The notes beneath the pieces were generated by a model that was not told the origin of the DNA, did not search any database, and worked only from the letters and a program-made list of their open reading frames with translations. The translations under genes were made by a program, and so were the position numbers. From Deinococcus detaillensis (GTDB taxonomy: Bacteria; Deinococcota; Deinococci; Deinococcales; Deinococcaceae), in assembly GCF_007280555.1 (NCBI RefSeq), contig NZ_VKDB01000006.1:1-64000 (forward strand): DNA of 64,000 nt. Direction: 5' to 3'. Shown here in pieces: positions 43,930 through 53,848 of the stretch (its first letter is position 1; each line of letters begins with the position of its first letter).

Positions 43930-45222
43930 ATGCATAGAAAGATGATCGTTTTGCTGTCGTGCGGCTTGATGGCTGCTTCTGCCGCGTCTGCGGGCGGAGC
44001 AGGAGCCAAGCCCACCACCAAACCCACCGCGATGCCCGCTGCCAAGTGCATGAGCATTGCCGATACGGTGGCCAACAACGCCCAGTTCAGCACCCTGCTG
44101 GTCGCGCTGCAAGCCGCAGGCCTGGTGGACACCCTCAAGAGCGGGCAGTACACGGTGTTTGCGCCCACCGACGCGGCGTTCAACAAACTCCCCAGCGACG
44201 TGCTGTCGGGCGTTCTTAATGACCCGGCGCTGCTCAAGTCGGTGCTGCTCTACCACGTGGTGCCGGGCAAGGTGAATGCCAAACAGGTCATGAACCTCAA
44301 GAGCATCAAAACCGCGCAGGGCGCTACCCTCAGCGTCCAGATGATGGGCAGCAAAGTGATGATCAACGGCGCGAACGTGGTGCAGGCCGACGTGCCCGCT
44401 TGCAACGGCGTGATTCATGTGGTGGATACCGTGTTGTTGCCGCCGATGACGGCTATGAAGCCCGCCGCGCCAGCAGTGGCGGCGACTCCGGCCCCAGCGC
44501 CCGCAGCCACAGACGACACCATGACCAGCGATAACGGAATGGCAGACAACGCCGCGTCCACGGACACTGGAACGTCGGATGCTGCCGCTGCGATGCCCAC
44601 TGAGATGGCTCAGGCTCCCGCAGCCGCGACGCCCAGCTCTATCCCCGCCACGCCGCTGACCATGCCTATGCCCGTAGACAGCGGCGCGATGAGCGTGGAC
44701 ACCACCGTTGCCACTGATACGGCGGCTGCCCCCGCTGCCACGACCGACACCGCTGCGACGGACACAACTACGGCTGATACGACTATGGCCGACGTCAGCA
44801 TGGGCGACAACACCATTTATGACGTGATTGTCAATGACGACCGCTTCGGCACCCTGCGCTCCTTACTGAGTGACGCAGACCTCACCGAAACGCTGATGGG
44901 TGGCACCTACACCTTGTTTGCGCCCACCGACGAGGCTTTCGCCAAAGTCGATCCCGATACGCTGGCCAAAATCGCCTCCGATCCGGCGCTCCTCAAGCAA
45001 GTCCTGCTCTACCATGTGGTTGCAGGCAACCTGACCGGCGAACAAGTGACCGGCTCCACTCAACTCGCCAGCGCTGAAGGCCAAAGCCTCAACGTGACCA
45101 AAGACGGCAACAACGTCAAGATCAACGACGCCACCGTCACGGCTGTGGATATGAAAGCCAGCAACGGCGTGGTGCATGTCATTGACAGTGTCCTGATTCC
45201 GCCTGACTTGAAACTTCCCTAA
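43930..45222 (+). CDS. Secreted protein with two fasciclin (FAS1) domains
   Basis: 430 residues. Signal peptide to about 21, first FAS1 domain at about 40-165 (YTVFAPTDAAFNKLP, LLYHVVPGKVNAKQV, VIHVVDTVLLPP) and second at about 292-428 (YTLFAPTDEAFAKV, LLYHVVAGNLTGEQV, VVHVIDSVLIPP). Between them is a roughly 125-residue Ala/Thr/Asp/Pro linker with no hydrophobic core. FAS1 proteins mediate adhesion at the cell surface. GAGGTG precedes ATG 43930. Confidence 0.93.
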   Translation: MHRKMIVLLSCGLMAASAASAGGAGAKPTTKPTAMPAAKCMSIADTVANNAQFSTLLVALQAAGLVDTLKSGQYTVFAPTDAAFNKLPSDVLSGVLNDPALLKSVLLYHVVPGKVNAKQVMNLKSIKTAQGATLSVQMMGSKVMINGANVVQADVPACNGVIHVVDTVLLPPMTAMKPAAPAVAATPAPAPAATDDTMTSDNGMADNAASTDTGTSDAAAAMPTEMAQAPAAATPSSIPATPLTMPMPVDSGAMSVDTTVATDTAAAPAATTDTAATDTTTADTTMADVSMGDNTIYDVIVNDDRFGTLRSLLSDADLTETLMGGTYTLFAPTDEAFAKVDPDTLAKIASDPALLKQVLLYHVVAGNLTGEQVTGSTQLASAEGQSLNVTKDGNNVKINDATVTAVDMKASNGVVHVIDSVLIPPDLKLP

Positions 45223-45240
45223 ACTTGAGTTTTTCACTCT

Positions 45241-45270
45241 GCGGCGGCGCTTTCTTAAAAGCGCCGCCGC
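45241..45270 (+). terminator. Intrinsic terminator after the fasciclin gene
   Basis: 13-bp arms GCGGCGGCGCTTT and AAAGCGCCGCCGC with a 4-base loop, followed by TTCGTTTT. Confidence 0.85.
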
Positions 45271-45335
45271 TTCGTTTTCGCCCACATGCTCCGCAGCACG
45301 GGCAGCTCAGAGCAGTGACCGTAAGTGCTGTGCTG

Positions 45336-45434
45336 GGCGGCCCGATCAATCCAGACGCGCTTTCCAACACTTATCAGGCATTGGTGAAGCTGGCGGGTAT
45401 GCCGCGCATCCGCTTTCACTCCATAACGAGCTGT
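45336..45434 (+). pseudogene. Tyrosine recombinase/integrase remnant
   Basis: A short frame reads GGPINPDALSNTYQALVKLAG then MPRIRFHSI. This matches the region of phage-type integrases just before the catalytic box (pattern: xPxxPDxLSxxFxxLxxxAGLPxIRFHDLRH), but the frame is lost exactly at the HxLR box. No N-terminal half and no C-terminal catalytic Tyr are present. It lies about 100 bases from a tRNA-Thr gene, a classic integration site, so it is best read as the last trace of an integrated element. Confidence 0.7.
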
Positions 45435-45507
45435 TAAAAATGCCGTCTACGCACGCGTCACGCACACGGTCCAGAATTAGGCAATTGTTTAGCAGATATA
45501 GAAACGA

Positions 45508-45527
45508 AAAAACCCGCACTGGGCGGG
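45508..45527 (-). terminator. Terminator of tRNA-Thr
   Basis: On the minus strand CCCGC-CCAGT-GCGGG followed by TTTTTT, about 10 bases after the tRNA CCA end. Confidence 0.7.
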
Positions 45528-45536
45528 CGAATTCTT

Positions 45537-45611
<75 letters not shown>

Positions 45612-45677
45612 GGGCTGCCGAGATCAACAAGTGACACAGACAAGCTCAGGGAGTATAGAAGAAAGGGCAGACGGGTG

Positions 45678-46598
45678 TCAATTCCAGCGGAGCTGCGAGC
45701 GGGTTTGCCAGTACGTTTCGGCGGGTTCGCGCAGCGTTTCCAGCGCTGAGAAATCGGCTTCGATCAGCTGCGCCGCGCTGAGGTTGCTTTCAAGCTGCGC
45801 CCGCGTACTCGCGCCGCTCAGCACCACATCTGCCCAAGGACGCGCCAAAGCGGCTGCCAGTGCCAGCGCGTCAGGTGTAGAAGCGTGCTGCTCAGCGAGG
45901 TCGCGCAGTGCGGGCGGCGCTGGTGTGGCCAGCCTTCCGTTGGCCAGCGCTTCTTTGATCACCACCCGCCAGCCCGCCGCCTTGGCTTCGCTGAGGGTGT
46001 CTTCGGCAGAGCGCTCCAGCACGTTCCAAGTGGCCTGCGCCGCGCCGAATGGCCCGCCCAGCGCCAAAGCGGCCTGCAAAATCTGGGCCTGTTGCGGCCC
46101 ACTGACCGATAAGCCCACCGTGACGCCCCGCTCACCGAGCTGCGCCAAGCGTTTGAGCAAGGCTGCGTCCCTGAGAGCCGGACTGTCCGGCGTGACGCTG
46201 TGAATGAAGTACAAATCCGGCGGCCCACCCAGCGCCGCCAAGGTTTCCGGCCACTGCTGCTCAAAAGTGGTGAGCGAATGATCTTTAATTTCGTGCTGCG
46301 CGGCGTCCATGCGCCACTCGCCGACATAGCGGTAGCCCCATTTGGAGCCGATCAGCAATTGCCCGCGCCGATCCGGATGCGCCGCCAGCCACTCGCCCAA
46401 AAAGACTTCAGCCAAGCCATATGAGCGGGCCGCGTCGAAATACCTCAGGCCCGCTTCCCAGGTGGCGTCGAGCAGGGTGTGGGTGCGCTGCCGTAGGTCG
46501 CCTACGCTGCGGCCCTCCGCGAAGTCAGCCGCGTGGCCCACGTTGATGTAAGCGGGCCTGCCCACTGCCGCCAAGCCGTACCCGAGGACGGCGCTCAC
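45678..46598 (-). CDS. Aldo/keto reductase family protein
   Basis: 306 residues, (beta/alpha)8 barrel. The usual order is visible: LLDATWEAGLRYFDAARSYG with the catalytic-pair Asp and Tyr, a Lys in LIGSKWGYRY, and the active-site His region DLYFIHSVTPDSP. NADPH-dependent oxidoreductase; substrate unknown. The GTG start overlaps the stop of ridA by 4 bases (GTGA), so the two are coupled. Confidence 0.87.
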   Translation of the reverse strand: MSAVLGYGLAAVGRPAYINVGHAADFAEGRSVGDLRQRTHTLLDATWEAGLRYFDAARSYGLAEVFLGEWLAAHPDRRGQLLIGSKWGYRYVGEWRMDAAQHEIKDHSLTTFEQQWPETLAALGGPPDLYFIHSVTPDSPALRDAALLKRLAQLGERGVTVGLSVSGPQQAQILQAALALGGPFGAAQATWNVLERSAEDTLSEAKAAGWRVVIKEALANGRLATPAPPALRDLAEQHASTPDALALAAALARPWADVVLSGASTRAQLESNLSAAQLIEADFSALETLREPAETYWQTRSQLRWN

Positions 46599-46984
46599 AG
46601 CCCCGCCCCGATCACTGCGTCTGCTTCAATTTCGACCAGATACTGCGGGTCAATCAGCGCGGCGACCTGCACCATGCTGGTGGCGGGGCGAATAGCGCCG
46701 AATACTTCGCCGTGAACGCGCCCCACTTCTTCCCAGCGCGAAATGTCAGTCAGATAAATCCGAGTTCGCACCACGTCACTTAAGCTTGCTCCGGCTTGTT
46801 CGAGGGCCGAGCGAATGATCTCCAAGATGACGCGGGTTTGGCCCGCCGCGTCGCCAAGATGTACCACTTGGCCGCCTACAGTGGCCGTCGTGCCTGCCAC
46901 GCTGACGTGATGACCGACCCGCACCGCCCGTGAGTAGCCCACCACGTCTTCCCAAGGTGAAGTGCCACGAATGTTTTGCCGCAT
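46595..46984 (-). CDS. RidA/YjgF family enamine-imine deaminase
   Basis: 129 residues, trimeric fold. Family features: GYSRAVRVGHHVSVAGTTA near the N-terminus, VVRTRIYLTDISRWEEVGRVHGEVF in the middle and RPATSMVQVAALIDPQYLVEIEADAV at the end, with the conserved Arg and Glu. Hydrolyses reactive enamines or 2-imino acids, or acts in catabolic pathways. Start ATG 46984; the frame is open further upstream without conservation. First gene of a unit with the aldo/keto reductase. Confidence 0.88.
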   Translation of the reverse strand: MRQNIRGTSPWEDVVGYSRAVRVGHHVSVAGTTATVGGQVVHLGDAAGQTRVILEIIRSALEQAGASLSDVVRTRIYLTDISRWEEVGRVHGEVFGAIRPATSMVQVAALIDPQYLVEIEADAVIGAGL

Positions 46985-47058
46985 GAAGATAGTGTGGCGC
47001 AAAAAATAAGAGCAAGGCAAAAATGGGACTGAGCGCAGCGCCAAGCCACAACGAAAGA

Positions 47059-47078
47059 GCGGAAGCCTTAGCCTCCGC
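47059..47078 (-). terminator. Terminator of the 47115-48053 gene
   Basis: Minus strand: GCGGAGGC-TAAG-GCTTCCGC (one mismatch) followed by TCTTTCGTT. Confidence 0.55.
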
Positions 47079-47114
47079 CCTTCTGTGATCTGAAATTAAG
47101 TGCTGACGCTGTGC

Positions 47115-48053
47115 TTAGCGGGGCGTAACGGTGCGGCCACCGCCTGCCGCGCTGCGTGCGCCGGTGATGGCCAGCAGCAAGGTCAGGCCAGCGGCCAGCA
47201 GCCAGCCCCAACCGGCGGTGTTGGCGGCGCTGCGGGCGATCCGCTCGGTGGCGGCAGCGGTGGCGGCGGCCTGCTTCTCGGCGGCGGTGATGCCGTCATT
47301 GACCGAAGTCTGCACTTCGGCGGCTTGCGCTTGGCTCAGGCCCTGACGCTGCAAACGGGTCAAGAACTGATCGCCGGTCAAGGCCTTTTTGATGGCGTCG
47401 GTGCGCTTGGTCACGAAGTCGCCGACGTTATTGACGCTGGTCAAGTCGCCCAAGTCGTTGGCGGCGCGGCTCACGATACCCGTGACCACGTTGCCAGCGG
47501 CGCTGACCTGCTGCTGGTTGAGGTCGGGGCTGGCCTGCGCGATCAGGTTTTCCACGTCCGACTGGCTGAAGTTGCCGATAATGTTTTGGCCCTGGGGCGT
47601 TTGGGCGGCTTGATTGGCGGCGTTGGTGGCGGAGCTGGCCAGTCCTGGCACGGCGCTGGCCAAGCTGCCGAGGGCGCTGGTCGCCGCGCCGGTGGCAGAG
47701 CTGAGCGCGTTGTAGCCGAGCAAGCTGCCCAGCAAAACCAACAAGCTGCCGGTCACCAGGCCGGTCAAGGTGGCGTCGTCTTTGGTCATGGCGGCGATGC
47801 CGGGCGTGCCGTCAACGGTAGACGGAGCGCTGGCCCGCACGGCGACCAAGCCGGCTGCGTAAGCCGCGATCAGCACGCTGATGGCCAGCCAAATGACGGC
47901 GGCGATGCCCACACCCGACAAGGTAATGCCGGTGACTGCGGTAATGGCTGTGCCGAGGGCGATGAGGGTCAGCTGAACCACCAAGCCCACCACCAAACCG
48001 GCAAAGATGCCGCGCCAGCTCAAACGATGTGAAAGAAAATCCCGATTGGTCAT
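47115..48053 (-). CDS. Hypothetical four-TM membrane protein with helical exported loop
   Basis: 312 residues. TM segments at about 13-38 (GIFAGLVVGLVVQLTLIALG), 43-70, 93-112 and 282-298. Between TM3 and TM4 lies a 165-residue Ala/Ser/Gln/Asn-rich, mostly helical region (SATNAANQAAQTPQ, TSVNDGITAAEKQAAATAAA). AAGGAGATATAC precedes the ATG. It resembles Deinococcus-specific envelope proteins; no function assigned. Confidence 0.7.
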   Translation of the reverse strand: MTNRDFLSHRLSWRGIFAGLVVGLVVQLTLIALGTAITAVTGITLSGVGIAAVIWLAISVLIAAYAAGLVAVRASAPSTVDGTPGIAAMTKDDATLTGLVTGSLLVLLGSLLGYNALSSATGAATSALGSLASAVPGLASSATNAANQAAQTPQGQNIIGNFSQSDVENLIAQASPDLNQQQVSAAGNVVTGIVSRAANDLGDLTSVNNVGDFVTKRTDAIKKALTGDQFLTRLQRQGLSQAQAAEVQTSVNDGITAAEKQAAATAAATERIARSAANTAGWGWLLAAGLTLLLAITGARSAAGGGRTVTPR

Positions 48054-48422
48054 GTATATCTCCTTAAAAAGTCAGTCCAATTCATTCAAAAGAGAACTGA
48101 GGTTGAGTTGCCGAAATTTCGCTTCGCCTTTGTGAGATGAAAGGTATTTCATAAGACAACCGCCTGCCGGTGGCGCGTTTGGCCGCCGTACAGTCAGACC
48201 AACCGTAACGGTTCTGACACACTTTGGAAACCCATCCAATACCAATCTTTCTTTCATCTTTGGAGACGAAGCCGCTTTTACTCAAGAGAAAATGAAGGCC
48301 ATTTTTTGCTGCACGCCAACGTGTTTAAGTCGCTGGATATGTTAGGAACAGCCTCTTTTTGTGAGACTTCTTAGAAAATCGTTCAACAGTTTCTTTAGGT
48401 CAAATCAGCAACGTATGAAGAC
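48054..48422. other. Intergenic region, AT-richer, no convincing gene
   Basis: 369 bases between two minus-strand genes. GC is lower than in the neighbours. Minus-strand frames of 61-67 codons exist at 48072-48285 but have no Shine-Dalgarno, no -10 hexamer at the right distance and no recognisable family. Possibly a decayed gene or insertion remnant. Confidence 0.5.
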
Positions 48423-49250
<828 letters not shown>

Positions 49251-49383
49251 GCTTTCAGTCTGCGGCAGGTAGACGGGCGGCGTGTGGCACACGGCTTGTG
49301 GAAAAAATAAGGAACGCCAATACGGTAGCAGCGCCCACCTGAATAAGTTGGTGGGCGCTGCTGTTGGTGCTGCTGCTTCGCGT

Positions 49384-50157
49384 TTAGCTGAACTTGCTCA
49401 AGTCCAAAATAAAGTCGTAGGCGCAGCCGCCCTGCTCGTTGCGAATCAACAAATCCACTTTGGCATTGGCGTTCAGGCCCGCTTTGAGCGGCTCGAAGTA
49501 ATACACCAACGTTCCGGCCTGCTTCCCGTCGGCTCCAGCTTTCCAGTCGTTGACGAAGCTGAAGCGGGTGGGCGCGAGCAGTTTGCCGTCCGGCCCTTTG
49601 AGGCGCACCTGATAGGCGCTGCGCTGCTGCAAATCGCTCAGCCCCCTGACCGAGACATCAATTCTGAGCTGACCGTCAGGCAGAGAGGGCGCAGAGCCTG
49701 GAGCGGGGGTGGCAGCCGGCGCAGGCAACTTGGCTCCGTAATCGTTGCTGCCGTCCGGCAAGACGCCCGCGCCAAAGCTGCTCAGGGCGCTGGCGGAGGT
49801 CATGTTCTTGAAGTTGTCACGGGCGTCTTGGGCGGCAAACAAGAGCTGGTCGGCCTGACCGCTGAGCGTCAAGCTGCCCACCCGGCTGCCCTGAGCAAAA
49901 TCGGTGGGGTTGGCCAGCCAACTGCTCAGGCAAGTGTCGCCGCCGTCGTACACCTTGACGCTGCCGTCGGGCGCTTTGAATTTTCCGCCGTCCACGCTGA
50001 GGTCAAGCGTGTAAAAGGTGGGCACAGTGGCGCGGCGGCCATACGCGCTGTCGATCACGGTTTTGGCGCTTTGGTCTTCGAGCTTGGGCACCCAAGCCAG
50101 TGCAGGGCCAGAAGTGAGGGCGGTGAGCAGAACCAGACCGAGAGACGTTTTACGCAT
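49384..50157 (-). CDS. Hypothetical secreted protein
   Basis: 257 residues. Signal peptide MRKTSLGLVLLTALTSGPALA. The mature part has a segment resembling an exported beta-domain (FYTLDLSVDGGKFKAPDGS), a Pro/Ala hinge at about 145-160 (APAATPAPGSAPSLP) and a C-terminal beta-rich half (LRIDVSVRGLSDLQQ ... GCAYDFILDLSKF). One Cys in each half (about 76 and 246) could be linked. A hairpin at 49327-49362 lies beyond the stop. No family recognised. Confidence 0.7.
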   Translation of the reverse strand: MRKTSLGLVLLTALTSGPALAWVPKLEDQSAKTVIDSAYGRRATVPTFYTLDLSVDGGKFKAPDGSVKVYDGGDTCLSSWLANPTDFAQGSRVGSLTLSGQADQLLFAAQDARDNFKNMTSASALSSFGAGVLPDGSNDYGAKLPAPAATPAPGSAPSLPDGQLRIDVSVRGLSDLQQRSAYQVRLKGPDGKLLAPTRFSFVNDWKAGADGKQAGTLVYYFEPLKAGLNANAKVDLLIRNEQGGCAYDFILDLSKFS

Positions 50158-50282
50158 GAATTACCTCGCTGAGCTGTTGAGTCAAGTGGAGTTTTGGGGA
50201 AGAGTGTCTGAACTAACCATCTATTTAGTGCTTCAAAATGACGCAGAGCTGACCTCAAGGTGACGGGTTTGAGACCTATGCT

Positions 50283-52493
50283 CTAGTCCTTGAGATAAGC
50301 CAAGCGGCAGGCCTGACCCGCCGATCTGAAGGCCGCTGCGCCGGCCGCGTCGAGTACCGCGTCGGTGATGTAGTTGCTCTTTGGCGCGAACTTGGTGGCC
50401 TGCACCCTGACGGCCCGAATGCGGGTGACATTCTTAAATTGGCTGATCTGGCCCTCGGCGGTCAGGTAGGTGTGCAAGTTGCCTTCATTGACGAGCTGTG
50501 AGCTGACGCCTTTAATCAGCTCGGCGTCGGGCCAGAGTTGATTGCCATTCTGGTCGAAGACAAAACTGGTCTGCGCCCGCTCAAAGCGCTTATCCAGGCC
50601 GCGCACGTCAACTGCAACGGTGCAGAGCAGGGCTTTGTTCTCGTTGCCCGCGCCGTCGCCGCCTGCGCCGCTGGCCCGCCCGCCGCCGCTAGCGATGCCG
50701 TCGGTTTGGCCCGCTGAAGGCCCGCCGTAGGTATCGGGGTTGCCTCCAACTTGCCTTCCCTCGGCGTCACCGGCGGGTTGTGGAGCGCCGGCCCGCCCGC
50801 CGCCCCCCGCTGGACGGCCTGCCACCTCACCCACAGCGGGGCTGCCGCCCGCGCCGCTTCCGGTGCTGCTGCCTGCCGATTCGCGGGGCGCAGCGGGAGC
50901 GTCGGCACTCACGCCGCGACTGCCGGGCGTGCCGCGTGTGGGCGCGGTGCTGTCCGCGCCGGGGGTATTGGCCGCCGCCGCGCCGCTGCCGCCTGCCGGG
51001 GTTGCCGCTTCGCCGCTGGCGGCATTTTGCGGCCCCGAACCGCTGCCTGCGCCGGGCCGAGCCGTGACCGGATTCGCGCCGCTCTGTGCTCCGCTGCTGC
51101 TGCCACCGGTGGGCCGGGTCGCTTCGGGGGTGGCAGTGCTGCCCGCCGCATTGCTGGCATTCCCACTTGGGCGCACGGCCGTTTCTGGGGTCGGGCTGGC
51201 CGAGGCTTGGCCGCCGCTGCTTCCGCGTGCGGGCGCTGGCGATTGGCTGGGGGTTTCGCTGGGCCGGGTGGCCACCGGACTGGTATTGCGGGCCGGCGCA
51301 GCGGGAATGTCGCTGGCAGAAATCTGCGGGCGCGGTGAGACGGGCGCGGCGGGAGCGGGCGCAGCCGTCGCTGCTCGGCCTGCCCTCGGCGCGGCCTGGG
51401 CGATCTCGTTGATGGCGGGTAAGTTGCTGGCTGCGCTCTCACTGCGGCGGGCGGGCGCTGCCGCTTGCGTGCCGGGGTCGCCCGCCGCGCCGCCGCCGCG
51501 TGCCGCTTCGGTCTGCTGGGTGGGGGCGGCAGCGTCCTCGCGTCTGGGCAGAGAAGTGATCGGGGCGGGGTCTGGAGCGGGTGCAGCGGCGGCCGTCGGC
51601 GTGGGCGGTGCGGGCGCGTCGGGCGCTGCGGCGTTGGGCTGAATCTCGCGGCTGGTGGGCGCGGCTGGCGTGGGCGTTTCCACCTGAGCCGCCTGATTTT
51701 GAATAGGTGCGGGTGTGGGGCTGGGCGTCGGAGACGGCTGATCGCTAGGCGTGCGCGAAGGCTCGGTGAGGGTGGCCTGCGGCGTTGGGGTTTGCGCGGG
51801 CCTCGATTCCGGCGTCGGCTGGGTGGTGGGTACGTCGCTGGGCGGCGTCAGTGTCGCTTGTGGAGTGGGGGTCGCTTGCGGTGTAGGGGTGGCCTGCGGC
51901 GTGGGAGTAGGGGAGGGGGTCGGCGTCGGGTTGGTCGTTGGCGTCCGGGTGGGCGCGGTGCGGGCCGTTTCGGTGGGAACTTTGGGCTGCTCTTGCGGCT
52001 GCGTGTTGGGTGCGGGCGTCGTTTGGGCCGTTGGTGTTTTAGGCGCGGCCGTTTCCGGCGTGGACGACTTCTGGGGCGTAGGTTTGGGCGGCGTGGCAAC
52101 CGGCGGCTTAACCACTGGAGGCGTTACTGCGGTCGGTCTGGGCACGGGCACGACTGGTTTGGGCGGCTGCACTACCACGGGCTTGGGCTTGGGCGGCTCG
52201 GGTTTCAGCGTTTGGGTCTTGAGCGGCGTTTTGGGGGTGGGCTGAACCACCGTTTTGGGCGGCGTTTTGATTGTCGCTGGCGGCGTGACGGGTTGTGTGG
52301 GCGTCAGGACTTCGGGAGCCAGCGTCACCACTTCCAGCGGAGCGCGGCTCAAATCCGGCGGAGTCAGCGAGCGGGTGGGGGCCGGAGGGCGCAGCGCCAA
52401 AATGCCCAGCAGCAAGGCCGCGTGAACAATGAGGGTAACGCCCAGCGCCCGCGCCCGGTCAGCGTTGTCAGGTGGCAGCACTCGAACGGTCAA
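50283..52493 (-). CDS. TonB-like energy transducer with long Pro/Ala/Thr linker
   Basis: 736 residues starting at TTG with AAAGGAG 6 bases upstream. A single N-terminal anchor (ALGVTLIVHAALLLGILAL) has the TonB-type His within the helix. Residues about 40-600 are periplasm-spanning low complexity: X-Pro/Lys-Pro stretches, PTPQAT repeats, then Ala/Gly/Ser. The C-terminal 115 residues (KALLCTVAVDVRGLDKRF ... ACRLAYLKD) are folded, with two Cys, but do not match the usual TonB C-terminal domain. Directly downstream of exbD and exbB, which supports a proton-motive transducer role. Confidence 0.75.
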   Translation of the reverse strand: MTVRVLPPDNADRARALGVTLIVHAALLLGILALRPPAPTRSLTPPDLSRAPLEVVTLAPEVLTPTQPVTPPATIKTPPKTVVQPTPKTPLKTQTLKPEPPKPKPVVVQPPKPVVPVPRPTAVTPPVVKPPVATPPKPTPQKSSTPETAAPKTPTAQTTPAPNTQPQEQPKVPTETARTAPTRTPTTNPTPTPSPTPTPQATPTPQATPTPQATLTPPSDVPTTQPTPESRPAQTPTPQATLTEPSRTPSDQPSPTPSPTPAPIQNQAAQVETPTPAAPTSREIQPNAAAPDAPAPPTPTAAAAPAPDPAPITSLPRREDAAAPTQQTEAARGGGAAGDPGTQAAAPARRSESAASNLPAINEIAQAAPRAGRAATAAPAPAAPVSPRPQISASDIPAAPARNTSPVATRPSETPSQSPAPARGSSGGQASASPTPETAVRPSGNASNAAGSTATPEATRPTGGSSSGAQSGANPVTARPGAGSGSGPQNAASGEAATPAGGSGAAAANTPGADSTAPTRGTPGSRGVSADAPAAPRESAGSSTGSGAGGSPAVGEVAGRPAGGGGRAGAPQPAGDAEGRQVGGNPDTYGGPSAGQTDGIASGGGRASGAGGDGAGNENKALLCTVAVDVRGLDKRFERAQTSFVFDQNGNQLWPDAELIKGVSSQLVNEGNLHTYLTAEGQISQFKNVTRIRAVRVQATKFAPKSNYITDAVLDAAGAAAFRSAGQACRLAYLKD

Positions 52494-52557
52494 GGCCGAC
52501 TCCTTTGGTGAATAGCTGGCGATGAAGTCAAGGAGAGTGCGGCAGTCTTCACGGCGC

Positions 52558-52962
52558 TTATTTGCTCCCGGTCTTGGTGCCGAGGGCCAGGCGCTCGCCG
52601 CCGGCTTTCTTGATCACGTCCATCACCTGCACCACGCCGCCGTAGTTGCCTTTTTCATCGGCCCGCAGGCCCACCGTGCCGCCCGACACCTGAAGCAGAG
52701 GCTTAAGCTGAGCGCCCAGTTTGGTCAGGGTGGTTTCTTTGCCGTTGAGGTACAGCTTGCCAGAGCGCTCCAAGCTGACCACCGGCAATTCGGGAGTTTG
52801 CTGCACCGTCTGCGAAGCGCGGGGCAAATCCAGCGGCAAAGCGTTTTGGCGGGCGTTGAGGTTACTGGTCAAAAAGAAGAAAATCAGCAGCAGCAACACG
52901 ATGTCCACCATCGGCGCAAAATCAAAAGTCAGCGGCTGTTCTTCCCGGAAGCGGCGTCTCAT
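52558..52962 (-). CDS. exbD: ExbD/TolR biopolymer transport protein
   Basis: 134 residues. Short cytoplasmic N-terminus, one TM at about 13-36 (FAPMVDIVLLLLIFFFL) carrying the conserved proton-path Asp, then a periplasmic domain ending VQVMDVIKKAGGERLALGTK. Works with ExbB and a TonB/TolA-type protein to harvest proton-motive force. Lies between exbB and the TonB-like gene, all on the minus strand. Confidence 0.9.
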   Translation of the reverse strand: MRRRFREEQPLTFDFAPMVDIVLLLLIFFFLTSNLNARQNALPLDLPRASQTVQQTPELPVVSLERSGKLYLNGKETTLTKLGAQLKPLLQVSGGTVGLRADEKGNYGGVVQVMDVIKKAGGERLALGTKTGSK

Positions 52963-53026
52963 AAGGCTTCCAAAGGGGGCCAGGCCTTTTGTGTTTTAGG
53001 AGTTGTTGCAGTGGCCGGAGTCCGCT

Positions 53027-53758
53027 TCATGGCGTTTTGCTGCCCTCGAAGGTGAATTCCAGCGGAGCAATCGGCGCGGCCTGGGCGTTGGTCTGGGCCG
53101 CTGGACGGGCGGGAGCAGCCCGCACGGGCGCAGTGGGCACCACCACGCTCAACCAAGCCGGAAGTTCCTCGCGCACCCGCTCGGCCCCCGCTGCGATTCG
53201 GTCGGCGCGGGAACGCAGAGCGTTGCGGGCCACGTACGCCACAATCGCCACGATCAGGCCGCCCGCCGTATTGATCAGCGCTTCGCTGATGCCGGTGGCA
53301 AGCTGCGAAGGCGTGGGCGCGGTGGTCTGCGAAAAGACGATAAACGAGCGCACCATTCCGATCACGGTGCCGAGCAAACCGATCAACGGCGCGATCTGGG
53401 CCACCGTGCCCAGCGCACTGATGCCCGCGTACAACCGGGCGTCTTCTTGCAAGATGGCTCCGTTCATGGCGGCCTGCGCGGCGTCGATGCCCCGGTCGGC
53501 TCTGGCGAGTCCGGCCCGCAGCACATTGGCGGTGGGGGTCTGCAAACCCGAATAATCAATTTCGGCCAGCGCCGCCGCTCCGCCCGACTCGGCAGTCACG
53601 GCCCGCGTGCGCTCGATCAGGGCCGCAGAAGCAGAATCCTGACCCAGCCTAGAGAGTTCCAAGACCCGCAGCGTCGTCAGGTAGATGGTGTAGATCGACA
53701 GCGCCAACAACACCCACAGCAGCGGCCCAGCGGCCTGAATCAGGGAAAGGACATTCAC
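53027..53758 (-). CDS. exbB: ExbB/TolQ proton channel subunit
   Basis: 243 residues with three TM helices at about 8-30, 120-145 and 155-180. The MotA/TolQ/ExbB signature is clear: ISALGTVAQIAPLIGLLGTVIGMVRSF and ISEALINTAGGLIVAIVAYVARN. C-terminal 50 residues are Ala/Pro-rich. First gene of the exbB-exbD-tonB-like unit. Confidence 0.92.
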   Translation of the reverse strand: MNVLSLIQAAGPLLWVLLALSIYTIYLTTLRVLELSRLGQDSASAALIERTRAVTAESGGAAALAEIDYSGLQTPTANVLRAGLARADRGIDAAQAAMNGAILQEDARLYAGISALGTVAQIAPLIGLLGTVIGMVRSFIVFSQTTAPTPSQLATGISEALINTAGGLIVAIVAYVARNALRSRADRIAAGAERVREELPAWLSVVVPTAPVRAAPARPAAQTNAQAAPIAPLEFTFEGSKTP

Positions 53759-53848
53759 CCTTTACCTCTTAGCATAGCCGTCTATGGCAAGCGTGAAAAA
53801 TGCCTCGGCCTTCTCATCTTGGAGCTTCCCGAATCCGCACTAAACCAC

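Noticed and set aside
49327..49362. Hairpin after the 49384-50157 gene as an intrinsic terminator
   Set aside because: A good 13-bp stem, but no T tract follows on the minus strand; mentioned only as a possible RNA structure.
49282..50172. 296-codon plus-strand frame over the secreted hypothetical
   Set aside because: The minus-strand frame has a signal peptide and Shine-Dalgarno; the plus frame has neither.
51700..52000. Short tandem repeats resembling a CRISPR array
   Set aside because: They are in-frame codon repeats encoding PTPQAT units without unique spacers.
51465..52511. Gly/Arg-rich 348-codon frame antisense to the TonB-like gene
   Set aside because: Its repeats are the complement of the Pro/Ala/Thr linker; the minus-strand frame has the anchor, the Shine-Dalgarno and the exbBD context.
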